Positions 7,296-17,470 of a stretch of DNA of 35,646 nucleotides are shown in pieces (the stretch's first letter is position 1; the number at the start of each line of letters is the position of its first letter). The stretch covers positions 1 through 35,646 of the forward strand of contig JAJPHH010000182.1 of assembly GCA_021325385.1 (NCBI GenBank). Reading direction: 5' to 3'. The position numbers and the translations under genes were made by a program. The DNA is from Alphaproteobacteria bacterium (GTDB lineage Bacteria > Pseudomonadota > Alphaproteobacteria > Rhizobiales > Beijerinckiaceae). The notes under the pieces are model-generated. The model ran no database searches. It saw nothing but the letters and a program-made list of their open reading frames with translations, and was not told the DNA's origin.

Positions 7296-9251
7296 GTGAC
7301 CACCGACGTTCATCCGAACGCCAACGAAGCCGAGGCGGCGGCGGGAGCCGACCAAAGCGCGGCCAAGACGCAAAGCTTCGAGGCCGATGTTGCGCGCCTG
7401 CTCCAATTGATGGTCCATTCGGTCTATTCGGACCGCGACATCTTCGTGCGCGAGCTCGTCTCCAACGCCGCCGACGCGTGCGAGAAGCTCCGCTACGAAT
7501 CGCTGGCCAGACCTGATCTCAGCGAGGGCGGGGCGCCTTTCGCCATCACGATCGCCGTCGATCCGGACGCTAAGACTCTCACATTTTCCGATAACGGCGT
7601 CGGCATGAGCCGCGGCGACCTCGCCGAAGGCCTCGGCACGATCGCCAAATCCGGCACCCGCGCCTTTCTCGACAGGCTCAGCGCGGCGGAATCGGAAAAG
7701 GAAGGCGCCAACCTCATCGGCCAATTCGGCATCGGCTTCTATTCGGCCTTCATGGTCGCCGACCAAGTGGTGGTCGAGACCCGCCGCGCCGGATCGAACG
7801 AGGCCTGGCGCTGGTCCTCGGATGGCAAGGGCGCGTACACGATCGCGCCGCTGTCGCTCGAGGCCGCGCCGCAACGGGGTTCGAAGGTCGTCCTGCATCT
7901 CAACGACTCGTCGCACGAATATGCCGAGGCTTATCGCCTCGAACGCATCGTGCGCGAACATTCCGGCGCGGTCGCCGTGCCAATCGATCTGATCGAGAAG
8001 CCCGGCGCAGAGCCGCGCCGCATCGCCGACGGCGCCGCGCTTTGGGCCAAATCGAAATCCGAGGTCAAGCCGGAAGAGTACGCCGAATTCTACCGCGGCC
8101 TCAGCGGCCAGTTCGACGAGCCGGCTTTGACCATCCATTATCGGGCGGAGGGTCGCCACGAATACACGGTCCTCGCCTTCGTTCCCGGCTCGCGTCCTTT
8201 CGATCTCTTCGATCCGGCGAGAAAAGGCCGCAACAAGCTCTACGTGCGCCGGGTCCTGATCAGCCAGGACACCGAGGTTCTTCCCGGCTGGCTGCGCTTC
8301 GTCCGCCTCGTCGTCGACAGCGCCGATCTGCCGCTGAACGTCTCGCGCGAGATGATCCAGGAGAGCCCTGTTTTCGCGGCGATCAAGAAAGGCGTCGCCA
8401 ATCGCATCGTGCAGGAGCTGACCAAGCTGGCGGACAGCCAGGAGGACGGCGACAAGGAGAAATTCGCCAAGATCTGGGAGAATTTCGGCGCGGTGATCAA
8501 GGAGGGTCTCTACGAAGACCCGGAGCGGCGCGACGCCTTGTTCAAGCTCGCGCGCTTCGCCACCTCGACCCATCCCAAGGTCGAGCGCACGCTCGCCGAT
8601 TATGTGAAGGACTTGCGCGAGAACCAGACAGCGATTTTCTATCTCACGGGCGACGATTCGAAGCGCCTCGAGACGAGCCCGCAGCTCGAAGGCTTCCGCG
8701 CCCGCGGCGTCGAGGTGCTGCTGCTCTCCGATCCGGTCGACGCCTTCTGGGTTTCGACCGCGGCGGGGTACGAGGGCAAGCCGTTCAAATCGGTGACGCA
8801 AGGCGCGGCCGACATCAAGACGATCCCCCTGGTCGAGGGCGCCAAGTCGACCGCCGGCGAAGCGCCCTCCGCGGAAGTCGCGACGCTGTTCGCCTTTTTC
8901 AAGCAAACGCTCGGCGAGGAGATCGGCGAAGTGCGCGCTTCCGATCGCCTGACCGACAGCCTCGCCTGCCTGGTCGCGCCGGAATTCGGGCCAGACCGGC
9001 AGCTCGAAAAAATGCTCGCCGCGCATGGCCGGCTCGGGACCCGCGCCAAGCCGATCCTGGAAGTTAATGCCGGCCATCCGCTCGTCGTCTCGCTGGCCAA
9101 GCGCTACAAGGAGCAATCGGACAAGTCGCTGATCGAGGACGCGGCTTGGCTCGTCTTCGACGAGGCGCGGTTGATGGAAGGCGAAACGCCGGTCGACGCG
9201 CAAGCTTTCGCCGGAAGGCTGCGGCGGCTGATGGAGAAGGCGCTGGCCTGA
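7296..9251 (+). CDS. htpG: Chaperone protein HtpG (Hsp90)
   Basis: A 651-residue Hsp90. The start is GTG at 7296 with AGAGG five bases upstream; it gives a ~30-residue acidic/Ala-rich leader before FEADVARLLQLMVHSVYSD, a normal HtpG beginning. The N-terminal GHKL ATPase motifs are present: ELVSNAADACEKLRYE (ATP/Mg contacts), DNGVGM, and IGQFGIGFYSAFMVAD (lid/glycine box). The middle domain includes LYVRRVLI and LPLNVSREMIQES, with the catalytic Arg expected in the latter. The C-terminal dimerisation domain is complete. It is a cytosolic ATP-dependent chaperone. It stands alone, bounded by terminators on both sides, and its promoter region suggests heat-shock control. Confidence 0.97.
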   Translation: MTTDVHPNANEAEAAAGADQSAAKTQSFEADVARLLQLMVHSVYSDRDIFVRELVSNAADACEKLRYESLARPDLSEGGAPFAITIAVDPDAKTLTFSDNGVGMSRGDLAEGLGTIAKSGTRAFLDRLSAAESEKEGANLIGQFGIGFYSAFMVADQVVVETRRAGSNEAWRWSSDGKGAYTIAPLSLEAAPQRGSKVVLHLNDSSHEYAEAYRLERIVREHSGAVAVPIDLIEKPGAEPRRIADGAALWAKSKSEVKPEEYAEFYRGLSGQFDEPALTIHYRAEGRHEYTVLAFVPGSRPFDLFDPARKGRNKLYVRRVLISQDTEVLPGWLRFVRLVVDSADLPLNVSREMIQESPVFAAIKKGVANRIVQELTKLADSQEDGDKEKFAKIWENFGAVIKEGLYEDPERRDALFKLARFATSTHPKVERTLADYVKDLRENQTAIFYLTGDDSKRLETSPQLEGFRARGVEVLLLSDPVDAFWVSTAAGYEGKPFKSVTQGAADIKTIPLVEGAKSTAGEAPSAEVATLFAFFKQTLGEEIGEVRASDRLTDSLACLVAPEFGPDRQLEKMLAAHGRLGTRAKPILEVNAGHPLVVSLAKRYKEQSDKSLIEDAAWLVFDEARLMEGETPVDAQAFAGRLRRLMEKALA

Positions 9252-9276
9252 GCCGCGAAGCGAGGCGCCGCGCCCC

Positions 9277-9320
9277 TCCCGATCGGGCCAAGCCAGCGCC
9301 GATCGGGAATTTCGTTAATA
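9277..9320 (+). terminator. Probable htpG terminator
   Basis: CCCGATCGG (9278-9286) pairs perfectly with CCGATCGGG (9299-9307), extended by one T-A pair, with a 12-nt loop. A broken T-rich run (AATTTCGTTAAT) follows. It begins 26 bp after the htpG stop. Confidence 0.55.
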
Positions 9321-9436
9321 CCGTCGATCCTCCGCAGCTCTAGCTACCCGGCCGCAGATTTCTTTAGCTAGGGCGATGGGTCCCACGCGGAACCCGCCGC
9401 TCGCGGCTAGAGCGAGTTGCTTTGGGTAGACCCACC

Positions 9437-9522
9437 CGTCATTGCGAGCGAAGCGAAGCAATCCATTCGTAAGGCTAGCCCTATGAATGGATTGCTTCGT
9501 CGCTTCGCTCCTCGCAATGACG
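9437..9522. repeat. Dispersed palindromic repeat
   Basis: The left arm (9437-9468) starts CGTCATTGCGAGCGAAGCG and the right arm (9485-9522) is its reverse complement, apart from two 3-nt insertions in the right arm; the loop is 16 nt. All 32 left-arm bases can pair. This sequence type is a well-known intergenic repeat in rhizobial genomes. Here it lies between two convergent genes, where it could act as a bidirectional transcription stop. Confidence 0.8.
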
Positions 9523-9559
9523 TCTCGAGCGATTCGGCCTAAACGCAGTTCTCTCTAGT

Positions 9560-9964
9560 CTAGAGGTGACGAGTTTCGGCGGGCGGGTTCGTCCAGTTGT
9601 TGTTGCGTCCGTCGCAATAGCGAACCGGCCCGCTCAAGAGCTCTTCCGGCGAGGCATCGTCGAGCGTGGCCACGAATATCTGGACGAAAGCGCCGCCCAT
9701 ATAGTCGGCGTCGCCGCGCGCATGGGTATGAACGCCGCAAACGCCGCAATGGAATTTCACCGGCGCTTGCTCATGCCGATGATAGGCGACGCCTTCGCCA
9801 GAGCCGGAGATGAGGCGAAACGCCGAGGGCTTGACCGTCGCGGCCCACGCCCGCGCCTTCAGGCAAAAGGTGCAATTGCACTTGGCCGCGCCTTGCGCGA
9901 GGTCGATATCGGCCTCGTATTTCACCGCGCCGCAATGGCAGCTTCCCCTATACGTTTTCAGCAT
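9560..9964 (-). CDS. GFA-family zinc protein (glutathione-formaldehyde-type)
   Basis: A 134-residue protein of the GFA family. Zinc-binding cysteines are all present: CHC at 9-11, CNCTFC at 29-34, and CGVC at 73-76. The family takes its name from an enzyme proposed to speed condensation of formaldehyde with glutathione, a role that has been disputed; most members are uncharacterised, so no substrate is assigned. The ATG at 9964 has an excellent ribosome site (AGGAG at 9970-9974 on the minus strand, five bases away). The open frame continues 49 codons upstream but without family resemblance. It lies downstream of fumC on the same strand, 133 bp away. Confidence 0.87.
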   Translation of the reverse strand: MLKTYRGSCHCGAVKYEADIDLAQGAAKCNCTFCLKARAWAATVKPSAFRLISGSGEGVAYHRHEQAPVKFHCGVCGVHTHARGDADYMGGAFVQIFVATLDDASPEELLSGPVRYCDGRNNNWTNPPAETRHL

Positions 9965-10065
9965 TGTTTCTCCTCGATTTGACGGATCGGAGCCGGTCGG
10001 TCCATAGCGTCGCACAGTCGGCGCAGGCGCCGCAACGACGCGCTTGCGCGACATGGTCACGGCGG

Positions 10066-10090
10066 GCGCAGGCGCGAGGGAAGCCTGCGC
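10066..10090 (-). terminator. Hairpin just after fumC
   Basis: GCGCAGGC (10066-10073) and GCCTGCGC (10083-10090) form a perfect 8-bp stem with a 9-nt loop, beginning 7 nt past the fumC stop on the minus strand. No T run follows, so it may be a weak or rho-assisted terminator, or an mRNA-stabilising hairpin. Confidence 0.3.
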
Positions 10091-10097
10091 GGACGCC

Positions 10098-11498
10098 CTA
10101 TGTCGCGACATAAGGCGTCACCATCTTCGCCGGATCGACAAGACGATCGAATTCCTGCTCGGTGACGAAGCCGAGATCAAGCGCCGCTTCTTTCAAGGTC
10201 ATGTCATGGTCCATCGCGTGATGCGCAATTCTGGACGCCTTGTCGTAGCCGATGACCGGCGCGAGCGCGGTCACCAGCATCAGCGAGCGCTCGACATCCT
10301 CCTTGATTTTCTTCAGGTTCGGTTTTGTCCCCTCGATGAGGTATTTGCGGAAATTGACGCAGCCGTCCGCGAGGATCGTGATCGAATGGGCGATATTGTA
10401 GATCATCAGCGGCTTGTAGACGTTCATCTCCAGATAGCCGCCGGCGCCGCCGAATCCGACCGCGACATCGTTCGCCATCGCCTGGACGGCGATCATCGTC
10501 AGCGCTTCGGCCTGGGTCGGATTGACCTTGCCAGGCATGATCGAAGAGCCGGGCTCGTTCTCGGGGATCATCAATTCCGCAAAGCCGGCGCGCGGCCCGC
10601 ACGCCATCAGCCGAATGTCGTTGGCGATCTTATAAAGCGAGACGGCCAGCGTACGGAAAGCGCCGGAGAGCTGGACAAGCGCGTCATGCGCGCCTTGCAC
10701 CGCGAACTTGTTCGGCGCGCTGACGAAAGGCAGCCCGGTGAGGCGCGCGATTTCCGCGGCCGCGGCTTCGGCGAAGCCCGGCGCGGCGTTTATGCCGGTG
10801 CCGACCGCGGTGCCGCCAAGCGCCAGGCGATAGACGCCCTTCAGCGCGTCGTCGATCCGGTCGATATTGTCGGCCAGCATGCCGACATAGCCCGACCATT
10901 CCTGGCCGAGGGTGATCGGCGTCGCGTCCTGCATATGGGTGCGGCCGATTTTGACGATGTCCCGCCACTCATAGGACTTGGCGTCGATCGCGTCGCGGAG
11001 AGCCGCGACCGCCGGCAGCAGGCGCTGCGTCGTATTCATGGCCGCGGCGATATACATCGCCGACGGGAAATTATCGTTCGTGGATTGCGACATGTTGACG
11101 TGATCGTTCGGATGGACCGGATTCTTGCCGCCGAGCGGCGTTCCGGCGATTTGACAACACCGGTTCGAAATCACTTCGTTGACGTTCATGTTGAACTGCG
11201 TGCCGCTGCCGGTCATCCAGACGTGCAAGGGAAACATGTCCTGATGCCGCCCGGCGAGGAGTTCGTCGCAGACCTTGACGATGAGGTCGCGCTTGGTCTG
11301 ATCGAGCCGCCCGCCGGCGTGATTGACGATGGCCGAAGCCTTCTTCACGATTGCATAGGCCGCGATCATCTCGCGCGGCATCAGGTCCCGTCCGATGCTG
11401 AAATGCTCCAGAGAACGCTGCGTTTGCGCGCCCCAGAGCTTGTCCGCGGGAACCTGAACTTCGCCGAGGCTGTCGGTTTCCGTGCGCATCTTGGTCAT
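10098..11498 (-). CDS. fumC: Fumarate hydratase class II (FumC)
   Basis: A 466-residue class II (iron-independent) fumarase, close to the usual ~465. It interconverts fumarate and L-malate in the TCA cycle in the cytosol. The start chosen is the ATG at 11498 ([12 protein letters not shown]) with GGAG eight bases upstream; a longer frame exists but lies outside the conserved region. Superfamily motifs are intact: [13 protein letters not shown] at 96-108, [14 protein letters not shown] at 129-142, [16 protein letters not shown] at 185-200, and the [11 protein letters not shown] signature loop at 317-327, which carries the catalytic serine. Confidence 0.97.
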   Translation of the reverse strand: MTKMRTETDSLGEVQVPADKLWGAQTQRSLEHFSIGRDLMPREMIAAYAIVKKASAIVNHAGGRLDQTKRDLIVKVCDELLAGRHQDMFPLHVWMTGSGTQFNMNVNEVISNRCCQIAGTPLGGKNPVHPNDHVNMSQSTNDNFPSAMYIAAAMNTTQRLLPAVAALRDAIDAKSYEWRDIVKIGRTHMQDATPITLGQEWSGYVGMLADNIDRIDDALKGVYRLALGGTAVGTGINAAPGFAEAAAAEIARLTGLPFVSAPNKFAVQGAHDALVQLSGAFRTLAVSLYKIANDIRLMACGPRAGFAELMIPENEPGSSIMPGKVNPTQAEALTMIAVQAMANDVAVGFGGAGGYLEMNVYKPLMIYNIAHSITILADGCVNFRKYLIEGTKPNLKKIKEDVERSLMLVTALAPVIGYDKASRIAHHAMDHDMTLKEAALDLGFVTEQEFDRLVDPAKMVTPYVAT

Positions 11499-11673
11499 GT
11501 GTCGGCTCCGCAGGCGTGAAAGCGTTCTCTCGGCGAGGGACCCCAAAGGGCGAGGGCGACGAGCGCAACCATAGCGCGACCGCGACCCGCCGATCAGTCA
11601 AAAGGTCGCTAGGCGAGGCGCCCCAATCGGGCTGCGCCGCCTGAGGCGTTCTCCAAACGCTTGAACAGAAGCG

Positions 11674-14040
11674 TCAGCTTAACCCGATCTCGCCTCGGAC
11701 CGGCGTCTCGCCGACAAAATCGAAGTCCTGGCGCGGATAGGGCACGCGCACCTTGGCCTCTTTGAATCGGCGATGGAGGTCGAACAGGATTTCGCTCTTC
11801 ACCCGATCGGCCATCTCGATCTCGTCGACGAAGCAGATCAATTGGAATTTCATCGCCCATTCGCCGAATTCATTGAACAGAACCAGAGGCGCCGGGATCG
11901 ATAGGACCAGATCCTGCGCCTTGGCTGCGGCGATGAGGATTTCGCGCACCTCCTCCGGATCGGAATCGAAAGCGACATTGAGCGAGATGATGATCCTTCC
12001 GACGCGATCGGCCCGCACCCAGTTCTTGACCACGCCCGAAACGAGATTCGAATTGGGCACGATCACCATCGCCCGATCGAACGTCTCGATCTCGGTCGAC
12101 CGTACGTTGATGCGCCGGACGAAGCCCGAATCCGCGCCGACAACGACCATGTCGCCGACCCGGACCGCGCGCTCCCAGAGTATGATCAGGCCGGAGACGA
12201 AATTGTTGACGACCGATTGCAGGCCGAAGCCGATGCCGACCGACAGCGCGCCGGCGATGAGGGCGAGCTTCTGGAAGTCAAGGCCGACCTGCCCGGCGCC
12301 CAGCGTCAGGGCGAGGACGAAGCCGACATAGCCGAAAATCGTCTTGATCGAATTGCGCAGGCCGTCGTCGAGCCTGGTCCGCGGCAGCAATTGCGCGGCC
12401 AGCCAGTTCTGCACGGTTCTGGTGATCAGCACGCCGATGATGAAGACGAAAGTCGCAGCGAGAATGGACGAGACGGAAATCGTAACGTCGCCGAACTTGA
12501 AGCCGAAATAAGCGGCGCGCAGCGAACCCAGCATGTCTTGCGACTGGATGCCCCACGGGCCGAGAAGCAAGAGAGCGGCGGCGACGATGAGCGTCACCCG
12601 CGCCGCGCCCTGGACGAGCACCGTCAATTGCTCGAGCGATTCCTTACGCAAGGCCGCCATCATCATCAGGCTGCGGCCGATCATCGCCTTCGGCTTCAGC
12701 GCGACCTCCGCGCCTGCGTCGATGAGGACGCCGATCAGATAAAGAACCGCGATCGAGCCGACGTCGCGCACCATCTGGCTGAGCAGGAACGTCGCGAAGG
12801 CGACATAGCCGACGACGACCGACATGAAAATCACGAGGGTCAGCAGCCAGGCCAGCGCGCGCGCCGGCCCCCAGGAATCCTGCGGCGCGACGCCATCGCG
12901 CGGCGAATAGATCCGGCGCAGGGCGTGCGCCATCAGCACGGCGGCGACGATCGCGCAGACGCCGCGTGTCGCGACTGTCACGTTCAGCGAAGCGGAGACG
13001 GCGTCGTCGACCGGCTCGAGCACTTTCTCGAAGGCGACGATCGCGGCGACGCCGAGCCAGACGCGCAGCGCGCGCATGACCGCGGCTTCCGGCAGAGCGA
13101 GCAGGCGCCATTGCGGCAGACCCGGCGCCAACAGCCCATGAGCGATGGCGTTGGCGACGAACAAAATCTTCAGCCCGTCGAAGAACGCCTCCTGGACCCC
13201 CTGCAATTGCGGATAGGAAAGGTCGAACGCGTCGAGCGCGTAGGAGACGGCCAGCAGCGCCAGGATCGGCAAACTGGCGAGCACCAGGGCCGTCCACAAG
13301 GCCGCCAGCGCGCGGCGCAGCCGGCTCGGCTCCTTGAGCTTCGGGTCATGGGCGATGACCCTGAATGTCACCCAGCGCAGAGGCGCGGCGAGAACCGCGA
13401 GCGCCAGGAGAAAGCCGGCGAAGCCCAGCCACTGCCCGGCCGTGACGCGGGCGACGTCGTCGCTCGCCCAGGCTTTGAGGAGCCCGCCCAGCGCGCCGAG
13501 GTCGCGCGGCGTCTCCCGGATCACGCTCGCCCAGAGAATCGGGCTCAAAATGCTGGAAGAGCGGGCGAATGTCTGCTCGGCGAAGAGCGCCCGCCGCGCC
13601 GCGCCGATCCGGGCATTGGTCTCGTCGACTTGGACCGCGAGCGCCCGCGCCGTGCGCACAGCCGCGTCGAGGTCGTCATGGGTTTTCTGCGCGGCGGCGA
13701 TGTCGGCCGCGGCGCCGTCCACGTCCGGCGCCTTCTCCTTCGACTTTGGCGTCAACTCGGCTAAGCGTTTGGCGGAAGCGGCGAGCCGCGGCGTCAACTC
13801 GTCGATGACGCCTTGCAAGATTCCGGCGAGCGGGTCGCATTCCGCCCGCAGCCGGAGCAACTCCGCGTCGGTCAGCGGTCCGTTTTTGAAAGCGGCGTCG
13901 ATCTCGATCAGGGTCGCCTTCGCCGCCTCGATTTGCGAACGCGCAGAATCCAGGCCCTCCGCTCGCGTCTGCTCGCCAAGCGCGAAAAACAGGGCAAAAA
14001 GCGCGAGAAGGAGAACGCGGAGGCGGGCCGAGGCGGTCAT
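11674..14040 (-). CDS. Large mechanosensitive channel (DUF3772-MscS)
   Basis: A 788-residue membrane protein. A signal-like N-terminus (to about residue 27) precedes a periplasmic helical region with coiled-coil character, matching the DUF3772 layout ([30 protein letters not shown]). About ten hydrophobic helices follow. The C-terminal third is an MscS domain: the pore-lining glycine/alanine-rich helix and beta-domain signature ([20 protein letters not shown], from residue 602; [23 protein letters not shown]). MscS-type channels release solutes on hypo-osmotic shock; this large class resembles MscK/YbiO-type proteins. It is upstream of fumC on the same strand, 175 bp away, and divergent from hisZ. 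The channel family is certain; gating and ion specificity are not. Confidence 0.92.
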   Translation of the reverse strand: MTASARLRVLLLALFALFFALGEQTRAEGLDSARSQIEAAKATLIEIDAAFKNGPLTDAELLRLRAECDPLAGILQGVIDELTPRLAASAKRLAELTPKSKEKAPDVDGAAADIAAAQKTHDDLDAAVRTARALAVQVDETNARIGAARRALFAEQTFARSSSILSPILWASVIRETPRDLGALGGLLKAWASDDVARVTAGQWLGFAGFLLALAVLAAPLRWVTFRVIAHDPKLKEPSRLRRALAALWTALVLASLPILALLAVSYALDAFDLSYPQLQGVQEAFFDGLKILFVANAIAHGLLAPGLPQWRLLALPEAAVMRALRVWLGVAAIVAFEKVLEPVDDAVSASLNVTVATRGVCAIVAAVLMAHALRRIYSPRDGVAPQDSWGPARALAWLLTLVIFMSVVVGYVAFATFLLSQMVRDVGSIAVLYLIGVLIDAGAEVALKPKAMIGRSLMMMAALRKESLEQLTVLVQGAARVTLIVAAALLLLGPWGIQSQDMLGSLRAAYFGFKFGDVTISVSSILAATFVFIIGVLITRTVQNWLAAQLLPRTRLDDGLRNSIKTIFGYVGFVLALTLGAGQVGLDFQKLALIAGALSVGIGFGLQSVVNNFVSGLIILWERAVRVGDMVVVGADSGFVRRINVRSTEIETFDRAMVIVPNSNLVSGVVKNWVRADRVGRIIISLNVAFDSDPEEVREILIAAAKAQDLVLSIPAPLVLFNEFGEWAMKFQLICFVDEIEMADRVKSEILFDLHRRFKEAKVRVPYPRQDFDFVGETPVRGEIGLS

Positions 14041-14214
14041 TTTTCCGTAGAGAATCGCCGAAATGCTGCTCCTTGCAGCATTCGACCATGGCGGCCCTGC
14101 GGCGGCAAGGCGACGGCCTGTGGATGGCTCGTTTCGTTCACCCTCGCGCGGGAAAGAGGCTGCGCCCCGGCGCCGGCTTTGTTAAAGGATGCGCCAAATT
14201 CGAAAGATCGAGCT

Positions 14215-15342
14215 TTGGACCCCGCTTTGACCCTCTTGGCGCCCGACAAGGCCGGCGCGCGCGCTCTCGAAAAGCTGATCGCGGCCGGATTCGACCGGAT
14301 CGAGCCGCCCGCGCTGCAGCCGGCCTCGGTTTTCCTCGACATGTCGGGCGAAGAAATCCGCGGCCGGCTTTTCTTGACCAATGGACCCGGCGGCGAAGAG
14401 CTCTGCCTGAGGCCGGACTACACGATCCCAGTCTGCCTCGCTTACCTCGCCTCGCCGGAGGCCGGGCGCGCGGCGCAATATTCCTATCTCGGTCCGGTTT
14501 TTCGGGCCCGCGCCGGCCAGCGCAGCGAATGGCGACAAAGCGGGCTCGAAAGCTACGGCCGCGGCGACGCGGAGGCCGCCGACGCGGAGATTTTCGCTTT
14601 GGCGATAGAGGCGGCCGCCGCCGCCGGCGCCGGCGGACTGGAGGTTCGCTTCGGCGATGCGGGCCTTTTCGACCGGGCGCTGAGCGCGCTCGATCTGCCG
14701 GACGCGCTTCACCGCCGCTTGCGCCGCGGCCTGGCGCAGGGGCGCACGCTCGACGCCATTCTCGACGAAACCGCGAATGGTTCGGCGGCGCAGGCCGGCG
14801 TGCTCGCCGCCCTGGAGCGCGCCGACCATGCCGGCGCCAAGGCCCTGGTCGAGGATCTGCTGGCGATCGCCGGCATCGCCGCAATCGGCGGCCGCAGCGC
14901 CGGCGAAATCGCCGACCGCTTCCTCGAGCAAGCCTCCCTGCGCGCCTCAAGCGCGCCGGCGGAGAAGCGCGAAGCGCTGCGGCGGTTCCTGGCCGTCAAA
15001 GGCGATCCCGATTCCGCCTCGCGGCAATTGCGCGCGCTCGCCGCCGACGCCAAGCTCGATCTCGCGGGAGCGCTCGACTCGTTCGATCAGCGCACCGGCT
15101 TTCTCGCTGCGCATGGCGTCGCGGTGGAGCGCTGCCTGTTCGCGGCCGGGTTCGTTCGCGATCTCGATTATTACACCGGCTTCGTTTTCGAAGCCGTCGA
15201 TCCCAAACGTGGCGACGGCCGGCCGATTATCGGCGGCGGCCGCTACGACCGGCTGGCGCGCCGGCTCGGCGCGGCGCGAGACATACCCGCCATCGGCGCC
15301 GCCATTTGGATCGATCGCATCGCGGAAGGTTCGAGCCGATGA
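14215..15342 (+). CDS. hisZ: ATP phosphoribosyltransferase regulatory subunit HisZ
   Basis: HisZ, a catalytically inactive histidyl-tRNA-synthetase-like protein that activates HisG. Class II synthetase landmarks are visible: the motif 2-like [20 protein letters not shown] (about 53-72), [20 protein letters not shown], and a C-terminal [13 protein letters not shown] near 340-352. No ATG is available near the conserved start. TTG at 14215 ([12 protein letters not shown], 375 residues) fits the family length best; TTG at 14179 or 14227 are alternatives, and none has a strong ribosome site. The stop overlaps the hisG start as ATGA, so expression of the two subunits should be coupled. Confidence 0.92.
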   Translation: MDPALTLLAPDKAGARALEKLIAAGFDRIEPPALQPASVFLDMSGEEIRGRLFLTNGPGGEELCLRPDYTIPVCLAYLASPEAGRAAQYSYLGPVFRARAGQRSEWRQSGLESYGRGDAEAADAEIFALAIEAAAAAGAGGLEVRFGDAGLFDRALSALDLPDALHRRLRRGLAQGRTLDAILDETANGSAAQAGVLAALERADHAGAKALVEDLLAIAGIAAIGGRSAGEIADRFLEQASLRASSAPAEKREALRRFLAVKGDPDSASRQLRALAADAKLDLAGALDSFDQRTGFLAAHGVAVERCLFAAGFVRDLDYYTGFVFEAVDPKRGDGRPIIGGGRYDRLARRLGAARDIPAIGAAIWIDRIAEGSSR

Positions 15343-16334
15343 ACGGCGCCCCTGACACGCCGCTGGTCCTCGCCGTCCCCTCGAAAGGACGCTTGCAGGA
15401 GAACGCCGCGGCGTTTTTCGCCAGAGCCGGCCTCGATTTCGTGCAAGGGCGCGGGGCGCGCGACTATCGCGGCGCGATCGCCGGCCTGCCGGGCGTCGAG
15501 GTGGCGTTCTTTTCGGCGTCCGAAATCGTCGGGCAATTGGCGAGCGGCGCGGTCCATCTCGGCGTCACCGGCGAGGACCTGGTGCGCGAGCAGGTCGCCG
15601 ACGCGGACGAACGCCTGGCCTTGCTCGCGCCGCTCGGCTTCGGCAGGGCGAATGTCGTCGTCGCCGCGCCGCAGGCCTGGATCGACGTGCGCAGCATGGC
15701 CGATCTCGAGGACGTCGCCGCGAGCTTCCATGCGCGACGCGGCGAGCGGATGCGGGTCGCGACGAAATACGTCAATCTCACCCGCCGCTTCTTCGCCGAG
15801 AAGGGCGTGAGCGACTATCGCATCGTCGAGAGTCTCGGCGCGACCGAAGGCGCGCCCGCCGCCGGCGCCGCAGAGCTGATCGTCGACATCACCACGACCG
15901 GCGCGACCCTCGCCGCCAATGCGCTGAAGCCGCTCGACGACGGCGTCATCTTGCGCTCTCAGGCCAATCTGGTCGCGTCCTTGCGCGCGCCCTGGGGCGA
16001 TGGGCGACGCGAGACCGCCCGGGCCATGCTGATGCGCATCGCTGCGGCGCAGGAGGCGCTCGCTTGCCGCGAATTGCGGGCGCGCCTGCCCGGCGGCGCC
16101 AAGGGCGTCCTCGAAGCCGCGGCCGCCATGTTCGACGCGACGCCGGCTTTCGGCGAAGAGGCCGATTCATCGGGCCGCGTCGTGCTGCACGCGCCGAAGC
16201 AGAAAGTCGCGGAACTCGCCGCCTGGCTTCTCGCTCAGGGCGCCGAGCGCGTCAGCGTCAGCGCGCTCGAGCACGTGTTCAGCGCACGCAATGCGCTCTA
16301 CGAAGCGCTTGAGCAGCGGATCGGGAAAAAGTGA
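15339..16334 (+). CDS. hisG: ATP phosphoribosyltransferase catalytic subunit HisG
   Basis: Condenses ATP with PRPP in the first step of histidine synthesis. Key motifs: VPSKGRLQE at 13-21, GVTGEDLV at 75-82, and the PRPP-binding loop [18 protein letters not shown] at 179-196. The product has 331 residues, longer than the minimal ~210-230-residue short HisG that usually needs HisZ. The extra ~100 residues include a C-terminal part ([17 protein letters not shown]) that looks like a regulatory-type extension. The ATG overlaps the hisZ stop by four bases. The pair is isolated from other his genes in this window. Confidence 0.95.
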   Translation: MNGAPDTPLVLAVPSKGRLQENAAAFFARAGLDFVQGRGARDYRGAIAGLPGVEVAFFSASEIVGQLASGAVHLGVTGEDLVREQVADADERLALLAPLGFGRANVVVAAPQAWIDVRSMADLEDVAASFHARRGERMRVATKYVNLTRRFFAEKGVSDYRIVESLGATEGAPAAGAAELIVDITTTGATLAANALKPLDDGVILRSQANLVASLRAPWGDGRRETARAMLMRIAAAQEALACRELRARLPGGAKGVLEAAAAMFDATPAFGEEADSSGRVVLHAPKQKVAELAAWLLAQGAERVSVSALEHVFSARNALYEALEQRIGKK

Positions 16335-16468
16335 GTCATAGTCATGCGACGCGGAGAGAAAGCGAGAGGACGCGAGCGCGCCGGACGTACTTTCTGCGTA
16401 TTTGCCTAGATAGAATTAACGGCGCCGTTCTTGCGCTGCGCGCCTGACCTCAGCAACGCGTGTCGCCC

Positions 16469-17437
16469 ATGAAACTCGTCGCCACGCCCGACAATCCGAT
16501 CCCGCCTGGCGCGGTCCTCTCGACCGCGCGGGCGATCGACGGCGCGCCGCTGCGCGCAGCGCGCTGGGTTCCGCCGACCGCCAAGCGCGGCACGGTCGCG
16601 ATCCTGCAGGGCCGGGCCGAATTCATCGAGAAATATTTCGAGGTGATCGGCGAATTGCTCGCACGCGGCTTCGCCGTCGCAACGCTCGATTGGCGCGGCC
16701 AGGGCGGCTCGCCGCGCCAACTTAAAAATCCGCGCAAAGGGCATGTCGACGATTTCTCGCTTTACGAGCGCGACCTTTCCGCGCTGGTCGACGACGTCCT
16801 CGGGCCGCACTGCCCGCAGCCCTGGTTCGGTCTCGCCCATTCGATGGGCGGGGCGATCATGCTTTCCGTCGCTCATGCCGGCCGCTGTCCGTTCGAGCGG
16901 CTGGTCCTGTCCTCGCCGATGATCAGCCTCGCCAATCAACGCTATCCCTGGCTCGTCCAGTTCGCGGCCGAGGCGCTGGACACGCTCGGCTTCGGCGGCT
17001 TCTTCCCGCCGGGCGGCGGCTCGAAGGCCGTCCTGAACATGCCGTTCAAGAACAACGTCCTGACCACCGACGCGAGGCGCTTCGCGCGCACCGCCGGAAT
17101 CATCGCCGCTGCGCCGGACCTGGCGCTGGGCTGGCCGACGGTCGGCTGGCTCCACGCCGCGCTTCGGCGCATGCGCGAATTCGCCGACCCGGATTTCGCG
17201 CGCGAGATCGCGACGCCGATCCTGATCGTCGCCTCCGGCCGCGATCGCGTCGTCGACACGCGCGCCGCCGAGCGCTTCGCTTCCCATTTAAGGACCGGTC
17301 GGCTGATCATCGTCGAGGGCGCGGAGCACGAAGTGCTCGTCGAGCGCGACGCCTATCGCGATCTTTTTTGGACGGCGTTCGATCAGTTCATTCCCGGCGT
17401 CGAGGGCGAACGCGTTCGCGTCCGCGCGTCGGCTTGA
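16469..17437 (+). CDS. Alpha/beta hydrolase (lysophospholipase-like)
   Basis: A 322-residue serine hydrolase of the monoacylglycerol lipase/lysophospholipase L2 type. The nucleophile elbow is GLAHSMGG with Ser125; the acid is most likely Asp259 in SGRDRVVD and the base His287 in GAEHEVL. The oxyanion-region sequence LDWRGQGGS (73-81) is typical of the family. No signal peptide is seen, so it is cytoplasmic or membrane-peripheral. Substrate cannot be assigned beyond a carboxylic ester, probably lipid. ATG at 16469 is preferred to GTG at 16460; neither has a strong ribosome site. It precedes an AhpD-like gene by about 33 bp and may be cotranscribed with it. Confidence 0.88.
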   Translation: MKLVATPDNPIPPGAVLSTARAIDGAPLRAARWVPPTAKRGTVAILQGRAEFIEKYFEVIGELLARGFAVATLDWRGQGGSPRQLKNPRKGHVDDFSLYERDLSALVDDVLGPHCPQPWFGLAHSMGGAIMLSVAHAGRCPFERLVLSSPMISLANQRYPWLVQFAAEALDTLGFGGFFPPGGGSKAVLNMPFKNNVLTTDARRFARTAGIIAAAPDLALGWPTVGWLHAALRRMREFADPDFAREIATPILIVASGRDRVVDTRAAERFASHLRTGRLIIVEGAEHEVLVERDAYRDLFWTAFDQFIPGVEGERVRVRASA

Positions 17438-17470
17438 GCGGACCATCCGGCAGACAGAAAGGGATTGAAA

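Larger units (their letters stand above)
9252..9559. other. Gene-free stretch between convergent htpG and GFA gene
   Basis: About 310 bp between convergent genes. It holds the htpG terminator hairpin (9277-9308) and a large dispersed palindrome (9437-9522). The remainder (about 9330-9430) shows short AGCTA/TAGCT inverted elements but nothing I can name. No gene is supported. Confidence 0.75.

Noticed and set aside
13813-14214. A 134-codon upstream extension of hisZ
   Set aside because: It overlaps the start of the divergent MscS-type gene and has no resemblance to HisZ; the conserved region begins near 14215.
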